Positions 33,346 through 40,911 of a stretch of DNA of 64,000 nt are shown here, in pieces (the first letter of the stretch is position 1; the number at the start of each line of letters is the position of its first letter). The stretch spans positions 48,023 through 112,022 of the forward strand of contig NZ_JAAAMV010000021.1 in NCBI RefSeq assembly GCF_009909185.1, in the 5' to 3' direction. Origin of the DNA: Paenibacillus glycinis. Lineage in GTDB: Bacteria > Bacillota > Bacilli > Paenibacillales > Paenibacillaceae. Position numbers and translations under genes: made by a program. The notes under the pieces were generated by a model. That model ran no database searches and was not told the DNA's origin. It saw only the letters and a list, made by a program, of their open reading frames with translations.

Positions 33346-34518
33346 CTATTGCTTTTCCGGCGCCAGTTCGAGCAGCGCCGTCTCGGCCAGCCCGGCGAAA
33401 AATCTCGCGCTCGACAGCAGCGCGCGCTCGTCGATATCGAACGCCGGATGATGCCATTCGCGCTCGCCGGACGTGCCCATGAAGACGAACAGCCCGGGCA
33501 CCTCGCGCTGATAGAAAGCAAAGTCTTCGCCGGCGGGCGACGGCGTCGGCGCAACCGTCCGAAGCCCGGCGTCCGCCGCGGCCCGCAGCGCGAGCGGCAC
33601 GAGCGAGGCCTCGTTCGTCACGGGCGGCGGCCCTTGAATCCAGCGGACCTCCGCCGTCGTCCCGCAGGCTGCCGCGACGCCCTCGACCACTTCCCGGAAC
33701 CTGCGCAGCACCTGTTCCCGAACCCGCTCGTCGAACGTGCGGATCGTGCCGTCCAGCACCGCTTTGTCCGGAATGACGTTCCACGCGGTGCCGCTATGCA
33801 GCTTCGTTACGCTGATCACCGCGCTTTGCAGCGGGCCGACGTTGCGGCTCACGATCGTCTGCAGCGCCGTGATGATGTGGGCCGCCGCCACGATCGGGTC
33901 GATGCCCGCTTCGGGAACCGCCGCGTGCGAGCCTTGCCCCGCGATCTCGACGACGAACCCGTCGGCCGCCGCCATGAGCGGGCCTTCCTTGATCCCGACC
34001 GTGCCGACCGGCAGGTCCGGCTTATTGTGCATGCCGAACACCGCGCTCACGCCTTCCAACGCGCCGGCGGCGATCAGCTGCTGCGCGCCCTTGGCCTTCT
34101 CTTCCGCGGGCTGGAACAGCAGCCGGACCGTGCCGCGCAGCTCGCGCTCCCGCGCCTTCAGCAGCAGCGCCGCGCCGATCGCGGCCGCGGTATGAAAATC
34201 ATGGCCGCAGGCGTGCATCCGGCCGGGGATCCGGGACGCGAACGGCAGTCCGGTCTCCTCTTGGATCGGCAGCCCGTCGATATCCGCGCGGACTGCCACG
34301 ACCGGCCCCGGCAACAGACCGCCGATCTCCGCGACGAGACCCGTGCGCAGACCGTAGTCGCGAACCCGTATATCGGCTTCCTCCAGCCAGCCGCGAATGG
34401 CCGCCGTCGTCTCGTATTCCTCCAGCGACAGCTCCGGATTGCGGTGCAGCTCGCGGCGAATGCCGACCAGCTTTTCCTGCAGTCCTGCCTCCCCGTCTTC
34501 GATCAATCGTTCCGCCAT
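33346..34518 (-). CDS. M20 family amidohydrolase/deacylase (SndA/YxeP-like)
   Basis: The protein is 390 residues from ATG 34518, 7 nt after GGAGG. It shows the M20D signatures: RRELHRNPELSLEEYET, VRADIDGLPIQEETG, MHACGHDFHTAA (metal-binding His/Asp), FQPAEEKAKGAQQLI (catalytic Glu), and the dimer-domain block GSHAAVPEAGIDPIVAAAHI. Members remove acyl groups from N-acylated amino acids. In B. subtilis SndA (YtnL) and YxeP deacetylate N-acetyl-cysteine derivatives from the monooxygenase step, matching this context. It is cytoplasmic. It is followed directly by the 69-bp repeats, which may reduce expression of the downstream DinB and monooxygenase genes. Confidence 0.85.
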   Translation of the reverse strand: MAERLIEDGEAGLQEKLVGIRRELHRNPELSLEEYETTAAIRGWLEEADIRVRDYGLRTGLVAEIGGLLPGPVVAVRADIDGLPIQEETGLPFASRIPGRMHACGHDFHTAAAIGAALLLKARERELRGTVRLLFQPAEEKAKGAQQLIAAGALEGVSAVFGMHNKPDLPVGTVGIKEGPLMAAADGFVVEIAGQGSHAAVPEAGIDPIVAAAHIITALQTIVSRNVGPLQSAVISVTKLHSGTAWNVIPDKAVLDGTIRTFDERVREQVLRRFREVVEGVAAACGTTAEVRWIQGPPPVTNEASLVPLALRAAADAGLRTVAPTPSPAGEDFAFYQREVPGLFVFMGTSGEREWHHPAFDIDERALLSSARFFAGLAETALLELAPEKQ

Positions 34519-34553
34519 GTCGATTCCTCCTTGCGCGCAAACGCGTCTTGCCC

Positions 34554-34596
34554 CCGCCAAGGGTCGCCGCAGTCAGCCGCGTGCCCGCCTTGGCGG
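34554..34596 (-). other. Intercistronic stem-loop upstream of the M20 gene
   Basis: CCGCCAAGG (34554-34562) pairs with CCTTGGCGG (34588-34596) in the 93-bp gap after the YtmO-like gene. There is no T run, so mRNA processing or stabilisation is more likely than termination. Confidence 0.5.
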
Positions 34597-34611
34597 CAGG
34601 GCTTCTCTCGT

Positions 34612-35634
34612 CTACAATACCGTCGAAGCCGGCACTTCCGCAAAGGCTTCCTTCAGCAGCTCGAACGAGCGGAGCCGCTTCTCGAAATTCGGCACGTTCG
34701 TCGTGACGATGAACTCGTCGACGCCGAACTTCGCCTGCAACGCCAGCAGCTTGGCGCGCACCGTTTCCTTGGAGCCCTTCGTCACCTCGGGCGCCTTCAC
34801 CTCGATGCGGTATTTCTCGTTGGACTGCCTTCCGTATTCCTCCGCCTGCTCGATCGTGGCGACGGTCAACGTCCGGCCGCTCTCGAGATGAATCTTGACC
34901 AGCTGGAGGTTCCCGGCAAGTCCCTCCGCTTCCTCGTCGCTGTCCGCGACGATCGCGGCCAGGGCGAAGATCGCCTGCGGCTGCCGGCCGCTCTTGAAGT
35001 TGAATTGCCCGCGATACGCCGCGAACGACGCCAGCGCGACGTCTTCATCGCCGTTGATGAACTGCGAGAACACGTACGGCAGGCCGAGCGACGCCGCGAT
35101 CTCGGCGCTGCCGACGCTCGTGCCGAGCACGTACAGCTCCGGTGCCGTCTCCGGCAAAGGCGAGGCTTTCAATCCCGCGAGCGGATGTCCGTCCTCCAGC
35201 CGGTCGTGGATGAACTTCTCCAGCTCGACGATCTTGTCCGTCAGGGACGGCGGGTCCTGAACCCCGCGCTGCAGCGCCTGCGTCGACCGCGGCAGCCCGC
35301 CCGGCGCCCGGCCGATGCCCAGATCGACGCGACCCGGCGCGAGCGAGGACAGCACGTTGAAATTTTCCGCGACCTTGTACGGACTGTAATGCTGCAGCAT
35401 GATGCCGCCCGAGCCGATCGTGATCCGCTCCGTCTTGGCGAGCAGATGCGAGATCAGCACCTCCGGGGACGAGCCGCCGACCTGCTCCGAGTCGTGATGC
35501 TCCGATACCCACAATCGTCTGTAGCCGAGCGCTTCGGCCCGCTGGGCCAGCGTCACCGTATGGCGAAAAGCGTCCGTCGCCGTCTCCCCCGGATAAATCG
35601 GCGTTTGATCCAATATGCTTAACGTAATGCCCAT
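34612..35634 (-). CDS. LLM-class monooxygenase, YtmO/CmoO (MsnO8-like) type
   Basis: This 340-residue luciferase-like protein starts at ATG 35634 behind AGGAGGGG. Recognisable blocks are LSILDQTPIYPGETA at the N terminus, YRRLWVSEHHDSEQVGGSSPEVL, ERITIGSGGIMLQHYSPYKVAENF, LAPGRVDLGIGRAPGGLP and a late VDEFIVTTNVPNFEKRLRSFELL. The same type (YtmO, now CmoO) lies in the B. subtilis ytmI operon right after the importer genes, as here (21 bp after the ATPase stop). Oxidation of a thioether-type sulfur compound is inferred. Confidence 0.85.
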   Translation of the reverse strand: MGITLSILDQTPIYPGETATDAFRHTVTLAQRAEALGYRRLWVSEHHDSEQVGGSSPEVLISHLLAKTERITIGSGGIMLQHYSPYKVAENFNVLSSLAPGRVDLGIGRAPGGLPRSTQALQRGVQDPPSLTDKIVELEKFIHDRLEDGHPLAGLKASPLPETAPELYVLGTSVGSAEIAASLGLPYVFSQFINGDEDVALASFAAYRGQFNFKSGRQPQAIFALAAIVADSDEEAEGLAGNLQLVKIHLESGRTLTVATIEQAEEYGRQSNEKYRIEVKAPEVTKGSKETVRAKLLALQAKFGVDEFIVTTNVPNFEKRLRSFELLKEAFAEVPASTVL

Positions 35635-35655
35635 TGCTTTCCCCTCCTGGCGACG

Positions 35656-36408
35656 TTAGATGGAATAGGCCGGCTCCGGCATGATTCGTTTCAAGAACTG
35701 CTTCGTCCGCTCTTCCTGCGGCTTGTTGAAAATATCCTTCGGCGCGCCTTCCTCGACGATGGCGCCGCCGTCCATGAACACGACGTGGTTCGCAACGTCG
35801 CGGGCGAAGCCCATCTCGTGCGTGACGACGATCATCGTGATGCCTTCCTTCGCGATCCGACGGATGACCGCGAGCACCTCGCCCACCAGCTCGGGATCGA
35901 GCGCCGAGGTCGGTTCGTCGAACAGGATGACCTCCGGACCCAGCGCCAAGGCCCGGGCGATGCCGACGCGCTGCTGCTGGCCGCCCGACAGCTGGCTCGG
36001 GTACGCGTCCAGCTTCTCGCCGAGCCCGACCTTCTCCAGCACCTCGACGCTTCGGCGGCGCGCCGTTTCCTTCGGCATCCGCTGCACGATCACGAGGCCT
36101 TCCATGACGTTTTCCAGCACCGTCTTGTGCTTGAACAGGTTGTAATGCTGGAAGACCATCGCGGATTTGCCGCGCAGCGCGTGGATATCCTTCTTGCCGG
36201 CGCGCTCGCAGTCGACCTCGAAATCGCCGATCGCGATCCGTCCCGCGTTCGGACGTTCCAGATAATTGATGCAGCGCAGCAGGGTCGTTTTGCCGGAGCC
36301 GCTCGGACCCAGAATAACGACGACCTCGCCTTTCTCCACCTGCAGATCGATGCCCTGCAAGACTTGATTCCTGCCGAACGACTTCGTGATACCCGTCAGC
36401 TTGATCAT
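35656..36408 (-). CDS. Amino-acid-type ABC transporter ATPase, TcyN-like
   Basis: This 250-residue ATPase has Walker [10 protein letters not shown] (about 33-41), signature LSGGQQQR, Walker [15 protein letters not shown] and H-loop VVTHEM, in the polar-amino-acid uptake (GlnQ/TcyN) style. It starts at ATG 36408, overlapping the upstream permease stop by 4 bp (ATGA). With the two permeases and the binding protein it forms a complete importer for cystine-like or other sulfur-containing amino acids; the substrate is inferred from the linked genes. Confidence 0.9.
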   Translation of the reverse strand: MIKLTGITKSFGRNQVLQGIDLQVEKGEVVVILGPSGSGKTTLLRCINYLERPNAGRIAIGDFEVDCERAGKKDIHALRGKSAMVFQHYNLFKHKTVLENVMEGLVIVQRMPKETARRRSVEVLEKVGLGEKLDAYPSQLSGGQQQRVGIARALALGPEVILFDEPTSALDPELVGEVLAVIRRIAKEGITMIVVTHEMGFARDVANHVVFMDGGAIVEEGAPKDIFNKPQEERTKQFLKRIMPEPAYSI

Positions 36409-37115
36409 GCGACTCCACCTCGATTGTACAGATTCATCCGTTTCTCCAGGATAACGGCAACGCGTTCGATGAGGACCGTGAGCCCCCAGAAGATGACGGC
36501 GGCGGCCAAGTAAGCCTCGAAGAACTTCCAATTCGTCGAGGCGACGATCTGCGCCTTCGCGAAGATCTCCACGACCGACACGGTGAAAGCGAGCGTCGAC
36601 GCGTGCAGCATGCCGATGAACGAATTCGCCAGATTGGGAATGCTGGCCGCCATCGCCTGCGGAAACACGATGCGGCGGATCGCCTGCGGCGTCGTCATGC
36701 CGACGGAGTACGCGGCCTCGATCTGTCCGCGGTTCACGGTCAGCAGGCCGGAGCGCACGACTTCCGACATATAGCCCCCCGCCGTGATGGAGAAGGCCAG
36801 AAACGCGAAATCGATCATCGGGATGGATGCCGAACGAAAGCCGAGTCCGAGCTGCGCGCTTACGGCGTCGATAATCATCGGCAGTCCGAAATAAATGATC
36901 AGCAGATGCGTGAGCATCGGCGTGCCCCGAATGAACGTGACGTACGCGGAAGCGATCGGATGCAGCACGGGCACCTTGTAGATACGGACGAACGCGACCG
37001 CCGTCCCGATGACGAAGCCGCATGCGACGGACACGACGGTGATCAGCAGCGTGGTCGGAATCACGGGCAGCAGTTTGACGAAGGCCTCCCAGATAAACGA
37101 CGGATCCAGCTTCAT
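36405..37115 (-). CDS. Amino-acid-type ABC transporter permease, TcyM-like
   Basis: This 236-residue His/Glu/Gln/Arg-type permease has five hydrophobic segments. The family blocks are [19 protein letters not shown] and the EAA loop [26 protein letters not shown]. Its ATG directly follows the TAA of the upstream permease, whose last codons supply the GACGAGG ribosome site. It forms a heterodimeric channel with the TcyL-like protein. Confidence 0.9.
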   Translation of the reverse strand: MKLDPSFIWEAFVKLLPVIPTTLLITVVSVACGFVIGTAVAFVRIYKVPVLHPIASAYVTFIRGTPMLTHLLIIYFGLPMIIDAVSAQLGLGFRSASIPMIDFAFLAFSITAGGYMSEVVRSGLLTVNRGQIEAAYSVGMTTPQAIRRIVFPQAMAASIPNLANSFIGMLHASTLAFTVSVVEIFAKAQIVASTNWKFFEAYLAAAVIFWGLTVLIERVAVILEKRMNLYNRGGVA

Positions 37116-37904
37116 TTACCTCGTCTCCTCTCTGAAGCGAACGCGCCGTTCGCGGGTGAAGAACTGGCGGAGACGGCCGAACCGCTCGCGCCGGAATACC
37201 GGGTACGCTTCCGCCGGCCGGCTCTCATGCCGCAGCAGCCTGCGCTCCAGGAACAGCAGCAGCCGCTCCAGGATAATGCTGATGACCAGGTAGATGAGCG
37301 CCAAGGAAATGTAGCTTTCGACGAAATGATTGGTCAGCGTCGCGAGCGACTGCGACTTGCCCGTCATCTCCATCACGCCGAGCGAGAAGGCGAGGGACGT
37401 ATCCTTCAGCAGCGCGAGGATGACGTTGGAGAGCACCGGCACCGCGATCGCCAACGCCTGCGGCATGACGATCCGGGTGAACGCCTGGTAGCCCGACATG
37501 CCGACGGAATACGCGGCTTCGACTTGCCCCCGGTCGACCGAGGCGACGGCCGATCGGATCGTCTCCGATACGTAAGCGCCGGTATGCAGGCCGTACGTCA
37601 GGACGACGAACGCGAGGACGGGCGCCCGGCTGACGTCGATATGCGCGAGCTTGAGGATTTCCGGGAGTCCGTAGTAGAACAGGAACAGCTGGATCAGTAT
37701 CGGCGTGCCCCGGAAGAAGGAAGCGTACAGCTGGGATATCCGCTGCAGGACCGGCACCTTGTACAGCCGGGGCAGCGCCACGAGGAAGCCGACGATCAGT
37801 CCCGTCAGCAAGGCCCCGCCCACGATGAGCAGCGTCGTCTGCAGCGTGCCCGCAAGCTTGGGGAAAAACGTGAAGACATAGCTGATGTCGAACTTTTCGC
37901 CCAT
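37116..37904 (-). CDS. Amino-acid-type ABC transporter permease, TcyL-like
   Basis: This 262-residue permease has [20 protein letters not shown] and the EAA loop [26 protein letters not shown]. Its C-terminal tail after [14 protein letters not shown] is longer and more basic than in its partner. AAGGAG lies 10 nt before ATG 37904. It is 21 bp after the binding-protein gene. Confidence 0.9.
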   Translation of the reverse strand: MGEKFDISYVFTFFPKLAGTLQTTLLIVGGALLTGLIVGFLVALPRLYKVPVLQRISQLYASFFRGTPILIQLFLFYYGLPEILKLAHIDVSRAPVLAFVVLTYGLHTGAYVSETIRSAVASVDRGQVEAAYSVGMSGYQAFTRIVMPQALAIAVPVLSNVILALLKDTSLAFSLGVMEMTGKSQSLATLTNHFVESYISLALIYLVISIILERLLLFLERRLLRHESRPAEAYPVFRRERFGRLRQFFTRERRVRFREETR

Positions 37905-37925
37905 CTTCCTATCGCTCCTTCGACT

Positions 37926-38795
37926 CTATTTTTGCGTGTAATCCGCGCCCAGCCATTGCACGCTCAGCTTGCTCAGCGTGCCGTCGTCCTTGATTTCCTT
38001 GAGCGCGCCGTCCACGGCGTCCGCGAGCTTCTGTTCGTCCGGATCGTCCTTGCGGAAGACGAACTGCACGTCCGCTTCCTCGAGCGCGTCCCCTACCGAC
38101 TCCAATTTGCCCTGCGGATCGATCAGCGAGAGCGTGAAGTCCGCGCCCAGCGTCGCGTCCACCCGGCCGCTCGTCAGCTGGCTGACGGTATCGTTGGCCG
38201 CGCCGTTCGTATAGACGATCTTGATCGCGTCGTCATGCGACTTGTTGTACGTCTCGAGCAGCGTCGCCTCGGCGCTCGTCGCGGTCGTCAGCACCTTCTT
38301 GCCCTTCAGGTCGTCGAGGTTCTTGAACGTCGCCTTGCTCTCCTTCGGCACGATGATCTTCGTTTTCCAGTGCGCGTACGCTTCCTTATTGAACAAGTAT
38401 TTCGCCGCCCGGTCCGGGTTCTGCTCCATCTCGTGCGCCACGAAATCGATCTTCTTCGTCTCCAGGCTGAGCAGCAGGTTGGAGAAATCGAGCGTTTGGA
38501 ACTCGAATTCGTAGCCCGGCAGGCGCTTGTCGACTTCTTTGACCAGCTCGACGTCGAAGCCCGTCAGCTTGCCGTTCTCGTCCAGGAAGCATACCTTCGG
38601 AAATTGCGTGCCCGTGCCGACGATGATCTTCTTCACGTCCGCCGCCGCATTGCCGCCGGAGGCATTGTCCGTCTGCGCGCTGCCGGACGCATTCGCGCCT
38701 GCCTCGTTCGCGTCGTTCTTCGCGCCGCATCCCGTCGCGACCACCGTCATTGCCACCAATGCCAATCCCGCCGTGCCGATCATGGTCTTCTTCAT
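37926..38795 (-). CDS. Amino-acid-type solute-binding lipoprotein, TcyJ/TcyK-like
   Basis: The 289-residue precursor has a lipoprotein signal peptide with lipobox VATGC (Cys about 23), then an Asn/Ala/Ser-rich linker. The mature SBP_bac_3 domain is shown by IVGTGTQFPKVCFLDENGKLTGFDVELVKEVDKRL in parts, and by LLLSLETKKIDFVAHEME, KKVLTTATSAEATLL and LTSGRVDATLGADFTLSL. The family binds polar amino acids; the linked genes point to cystine-type or S-modified cysteine ligands. GGGGGTAGATGAAAG precedes ATG 38795. It is the first gene of the operon, with a leader of about 130 nt. Confidence 0.88.
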   Translation of the reverse strand: MKKTMIGTAGLALVAMTVVATGCGAKNDANEAGANASGSAQTDNASGGNAAADVKKIIVGTGTQFPKVCFLDENGKLTGFDVELVKEVDKRLPGYEFEFQTLDFSNLLLSLETKKIDFVAHEMEQNPDRAAKYLFNKEAYAHWKTKIIVPKESKATFKNLDDLKGKKVLTTATSAEATLLETYNKSHDDAIKIVYTNGAANDTVSQLTSGRVDATLGADFTLSLIDPQGKLESVGDALEEADVQFVFRKDDPDEQKLADAVDGALKEIKDDGTLSKLSVQWLGADYTQK

Positions 38796-38935
38796 CTTTC
38801 ATCTACCCCCACTGTGTTTGAGTTGCCCCGGCTATTCGGCCAAGGTCGAAATGCGGACCTCCACAGGTATGGTAGATCGCCGTTTTATAATTTTTACAAT
38901 TCCAATCGAATTAATCGGAATTAGGTTGAAACTAA

Positions 38936-38989
38936 TTTATCATCCGGGGCTCCCATCGGTCAATCCGGTTGTCGATAGAGATTTTCTAT
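38936..38989 (-). promoter_or_regulatory. Sulfur-operon promoter with LysR-type activation box
   Basis: On the minus strand a LysR-type box ATAG-N7-CTAT (38989-38975, containing T-N11-A) lies 11 bp before a -35 TTGACC (38963-38958), which is 16 bp from a -10 GATAAA (38941-38936). Start would be near 38928, placing the box at about -47 to -61, usual for LysR activators. The leader then holds a second imperfect dyad with AATTCC/GGAATT arms (38898-38922). Confidence 0.55.
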
Positions 38990-39012
38990 TCGTCGATGGA
39001 GAGATTCGATCG

Positions 39013-39891
39013 CTAGCCGAACAGCTCCTGCCCGATCTCCAGCAGCGAATCCGCGAACAGGGAATGCTCGCCGCTCCGCGAGATCAGGTTCGTTTGCAGC
39101 GTGATGCCGTTCATCTCGGCGAACTCGATGGGGAACAGCCGCCTCTCCCGCACGTCCTGCTCCACGCACAGCCCCGGCAGGAAACAGATGCCGGCGCGTT
39201 CCAGCACGAGCTTCTTGGCCGACTCGGAGTTGTCGACGAGGTACTCGATGTTCGGCTGCCGGTCGAGGCTGTCGAACACCCGGTGCACCCGCATCCAATC
39301 GAGCGAGCCGCATTCGAAGAAGACGAGCGGCTGCGAGCTGATCTCCTCGATCGAGACGTCCGGCTTCCGCGTGAAAGGATGCCCCTCGTACACGTATAGT
39401 TTGATCGGATCCTCGTAAAATTTATAAGAGGCCAACGTCGGGTGCGCCACCTTCCGCACGAACGCCAGGTCGATCTCCTTGTTGTGCAGCTTGTTCACCA
39501 GCTCGTCGGTGCCCGACGTGAACAGCTTGATATGAAGCTCGGGATACCGCTGCTTCAATCTCGGCAGCAGGCTCGGAATGAGATAATTCGAGACGGACAC
39601 CGTCGCGCCGATCCGCAGCTCGTGCGGGACCGTTTTGCGCTGCTGCATGTGCAGCTTGCCTTTCTGGAACGTCTGCATGATTTGCTGGGCGTAGGGAAGA
39701 AACTGCTTGCCCTTCTCGGTCAGCGCGATTTGCTTGCCCAGCCGGTCGAACAGCTTGCAGTCCAGCTCCCGTTCCAGCGTTTGAATGCGGGCCGTGACGG
39801 AAGGCTGGGACAGGAAGAGCACCTCGGCCGCTTTGTTGAAGCTCCCGTAATGATTCACGTACACGAAGGCCTCGATGTTCTCGATGTTCAT
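39013..39891 (-). CDS. LysR-type regulator (YtlI-like by context)
   Basis: This 292-residue protein begins with a typical LysR winged helix (about 3-62: FVYVNHYGSFNKAAEVLFLSQPSVTARIQTLERELDCKLFDR in parts). The effector domain from about 90 has the two-lobed periplasmic-binding-protein fold (LRIGATVSVSNYLIPSLLP). AAGGAG precedes ATG 39891. It lies just upstream of the importer/monooxygenase operon on the same strand. In B. subtilis a LysR protein, YtlI, activates the corresponding operon. The paired boxes at 38975 and 40028 are its likely targets. Confidence 0.85.
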   Translation of the reverse strand: MNIENIEAFVYVNHYGSFNKAAEVLFLSQPSVTARIQTLERELDCKLFDRLGKQIALTEKGKQFLPYAQQIMQTFQKGKLHMQQRKTVPHELRIGATVSVSNYLIPSLLPRLKQRYPELHIKLFTSGTDELVNKLHNKEIDLAFVRKVAHPTLASYKFYEDPIKLYVYEGHPFTRKPDVSIEEISSQPLVFFECGSLDWMRVHRVFDSLDRQPNIEYLVDNSESAKKLVLERAGICFLPGLCVEQDVRERRLFPIEFAEMNGITLQTNLISRSGEHSLFADSLLEIGQELFG

Positions 39892-40023
39892 ATCCGGTCC
39901 GCTCCTTATATTTTATTATTCGCATGCGTTAACTTGGAATTACAAATATTCTAAAGCAACGCTCATGCGGCGTCAATCCGGGCTCGACCCTTATACTGCC
40001 TGGGTTTACGAATGTCATAGACG

Positions 40024-40046
40024 ATCGATAGCTTCTTTCTATCGAT
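40024..40046. promoter_or_regulatory. Second LysR-type box in the lysR/GNAT intergenic region
   Basis: ATCGATAG (40024-40031), a 7-bp spacer and CTATCGAT (40039-40046) form a perfect inverted repeat. Its core ATAG-N7-CTAT matches the box before the sulfur operon, and TCGATAG plus a following CGATGG are shared as well. A TTGAAT -35-like element starts 8 bp beyond the core toward the GNAT gene, but no convincing -10 was found. The rest of 39892-40149 is AT-rich and otherwise featureless. Confidence 0.5.
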
Positions 40047-40149
40047 GGATTGAATTTTTTTATTTCCTATTTCAATGGTCGGAATTAAACGATATCGTAG
40101 CTTTACTTGCAGGCGTCCTCGCGCGTCAAACGATTAGGGGGTATTCACG

Positions 40150-40671
40150 ATGGGGTTGATCATTCGGGATGTGACAAGCGCCGACCGCGATGCGGTCATC
40201 GGAGTCACCATAGGCGCCTACGCGCAATATTCGGATTCGCTGCCCGCGGACAGATGGGAGCCTTACCGCGATTCCATTCTCGCTTCCTTCGACGGCGATC
40301 GGCCGGCGGCGAGAATCGTCGCGGAGGAGGACGGCCGCATCGTCGGCTCCGTGCAGCTGTTTCTCTCCTCGGAAGCCGCCTACGGCGCGCCGGAGCTCGG
40401 CATTACGAACCCGATCATCCGCCTGCTTGCCGTGCCGCCGGAGCATCGGGGCAAAGGAATCGCCACTGCGCTCATCCGCGAAGCCGCCGCGCGTTCGGTC
40501 CGGCTCGGCGCGGACTGGCTGAACCTGCACACCTCGGACATGATGGCTTCCGCCGTCAGCCTCTACGAGAGACTCGGCTTCGAACGAGCCGTCGAGACCG
40601 ACATCATGAACGGGGAAACGCTGGTCAAGGGCTATCGCCTGAATCTCGCGCAAAAAGCAGCCTCCCTGTAA
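40150..40671 (+). CDS. GNAT-family N-acetyltransferase (possible SnaA counterpart)
   Basis: This 173-residue protein starts at ATG 40150, 8 nt after AGGGGG. It has the GNAT fold: IIRDVTSADRDAVIGVTIGAY, a central AEEDGRIVGSVQLFL strand pair, motif A LAVPPEHRGKGIATALIREA (acetyl-CoA pyrophosphate loop R-G-K-G-I-A) and a late AVSLYERLGFERA. Length and context match B. subtilis SnaA (YtmI), the acetyltransferase that prepares S-(2-succino)cysteine for the monooxygenases; there it is the first operon gene, here it is divergent. The acetyl acceptor is therefore inferred. Its 3' end and following hairpin are partly duplicated at 53.85 kb. Confidence 0.8.
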   Translation: MGLIIRDVTSADRDAVIGVTIGAYAQYSDSLPADRWEPYRDSILASFDGDRPAARIVAEEDGRIVGSVQLFLSSEAAYGAPELGITNPIIRLLAVPPEHRGKGIATALIREAAARSVRLGADWLNLHTSDMMASAVSLYERLGFERAVETDIMNGETLVKGYRLNLAQKAASL

Positions 40672-40716
40672 GGAAGGCTGCCGGTATCCGCGGCGCTCGC
40701 GGCCTGTCCTCTCTCC
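40629..40716. repeat. Left copy of the ~88-bp direct repeat (GNAT 3' end and hairpin)
   Basis: This stretch covers the last ~14 codons of the GNAT gene, its stop and the stem GCAGCCT...AGGCTGC. It aligns with 53849-53940; the last 61 bp are 52/61 identical without gaps, and ATCTCGCGCAAAAA is identical before that. On the minus strand the stem is followed by TTTTT, so it is also a second terminator for the leftward GH97 operon. Confidence 0.75.
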
Positions 40717-40833
40717 CTTGTACATGTGCAACGGCTGACGAAACCATTCATGATCCGACCTAAGGATGGACGAAAACGATATATACGAATAACCATCGGC
40801 GGGACGGGAAAAACAATTGTGGCAACCCCTTGT

Positions 40834-40880
40834 CAAAAACAAAGCATCCTTAGGAGGCTTCGCCCCCGAGGATGCTTTGT
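40834..40880 (-). terminator. Terminator of the importer/GH97 operon
   Basis: On the minus strand CAAAGCATCCT (40879-40869) pairs with AGGATGCTTTG, followed by TTTTTG. The remaining 40717-40911 stretch shows no gene. Confidence 0.85.
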
Positions 40881-40911
40881 TTCCTGCAACACTATTCAAC
40901 GGTGTCCTTTC

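Noticed and set aside
33000..33554. Open frame through the 69-bp repeats
   Set aside because: It exists only because the repeat length is a multiple of three. It has no ribosome site and overlaps the M20 gene end.
38884..38889. TATAAA as main -10 of the sulfur operon
   Set aside because: No -35 lies at a usable distance, whereas TTGACC-N16-GATAAA with the LysR box directly upstream gives a complete promoter.
36603..38924. 773-codon plus-strand open frame
   Set aside because: It lies opposite two well-conserved permeases and a binding protein; its composition (Arg, Gln, His) is typical of an antisense shadow in GC-rich DNA.
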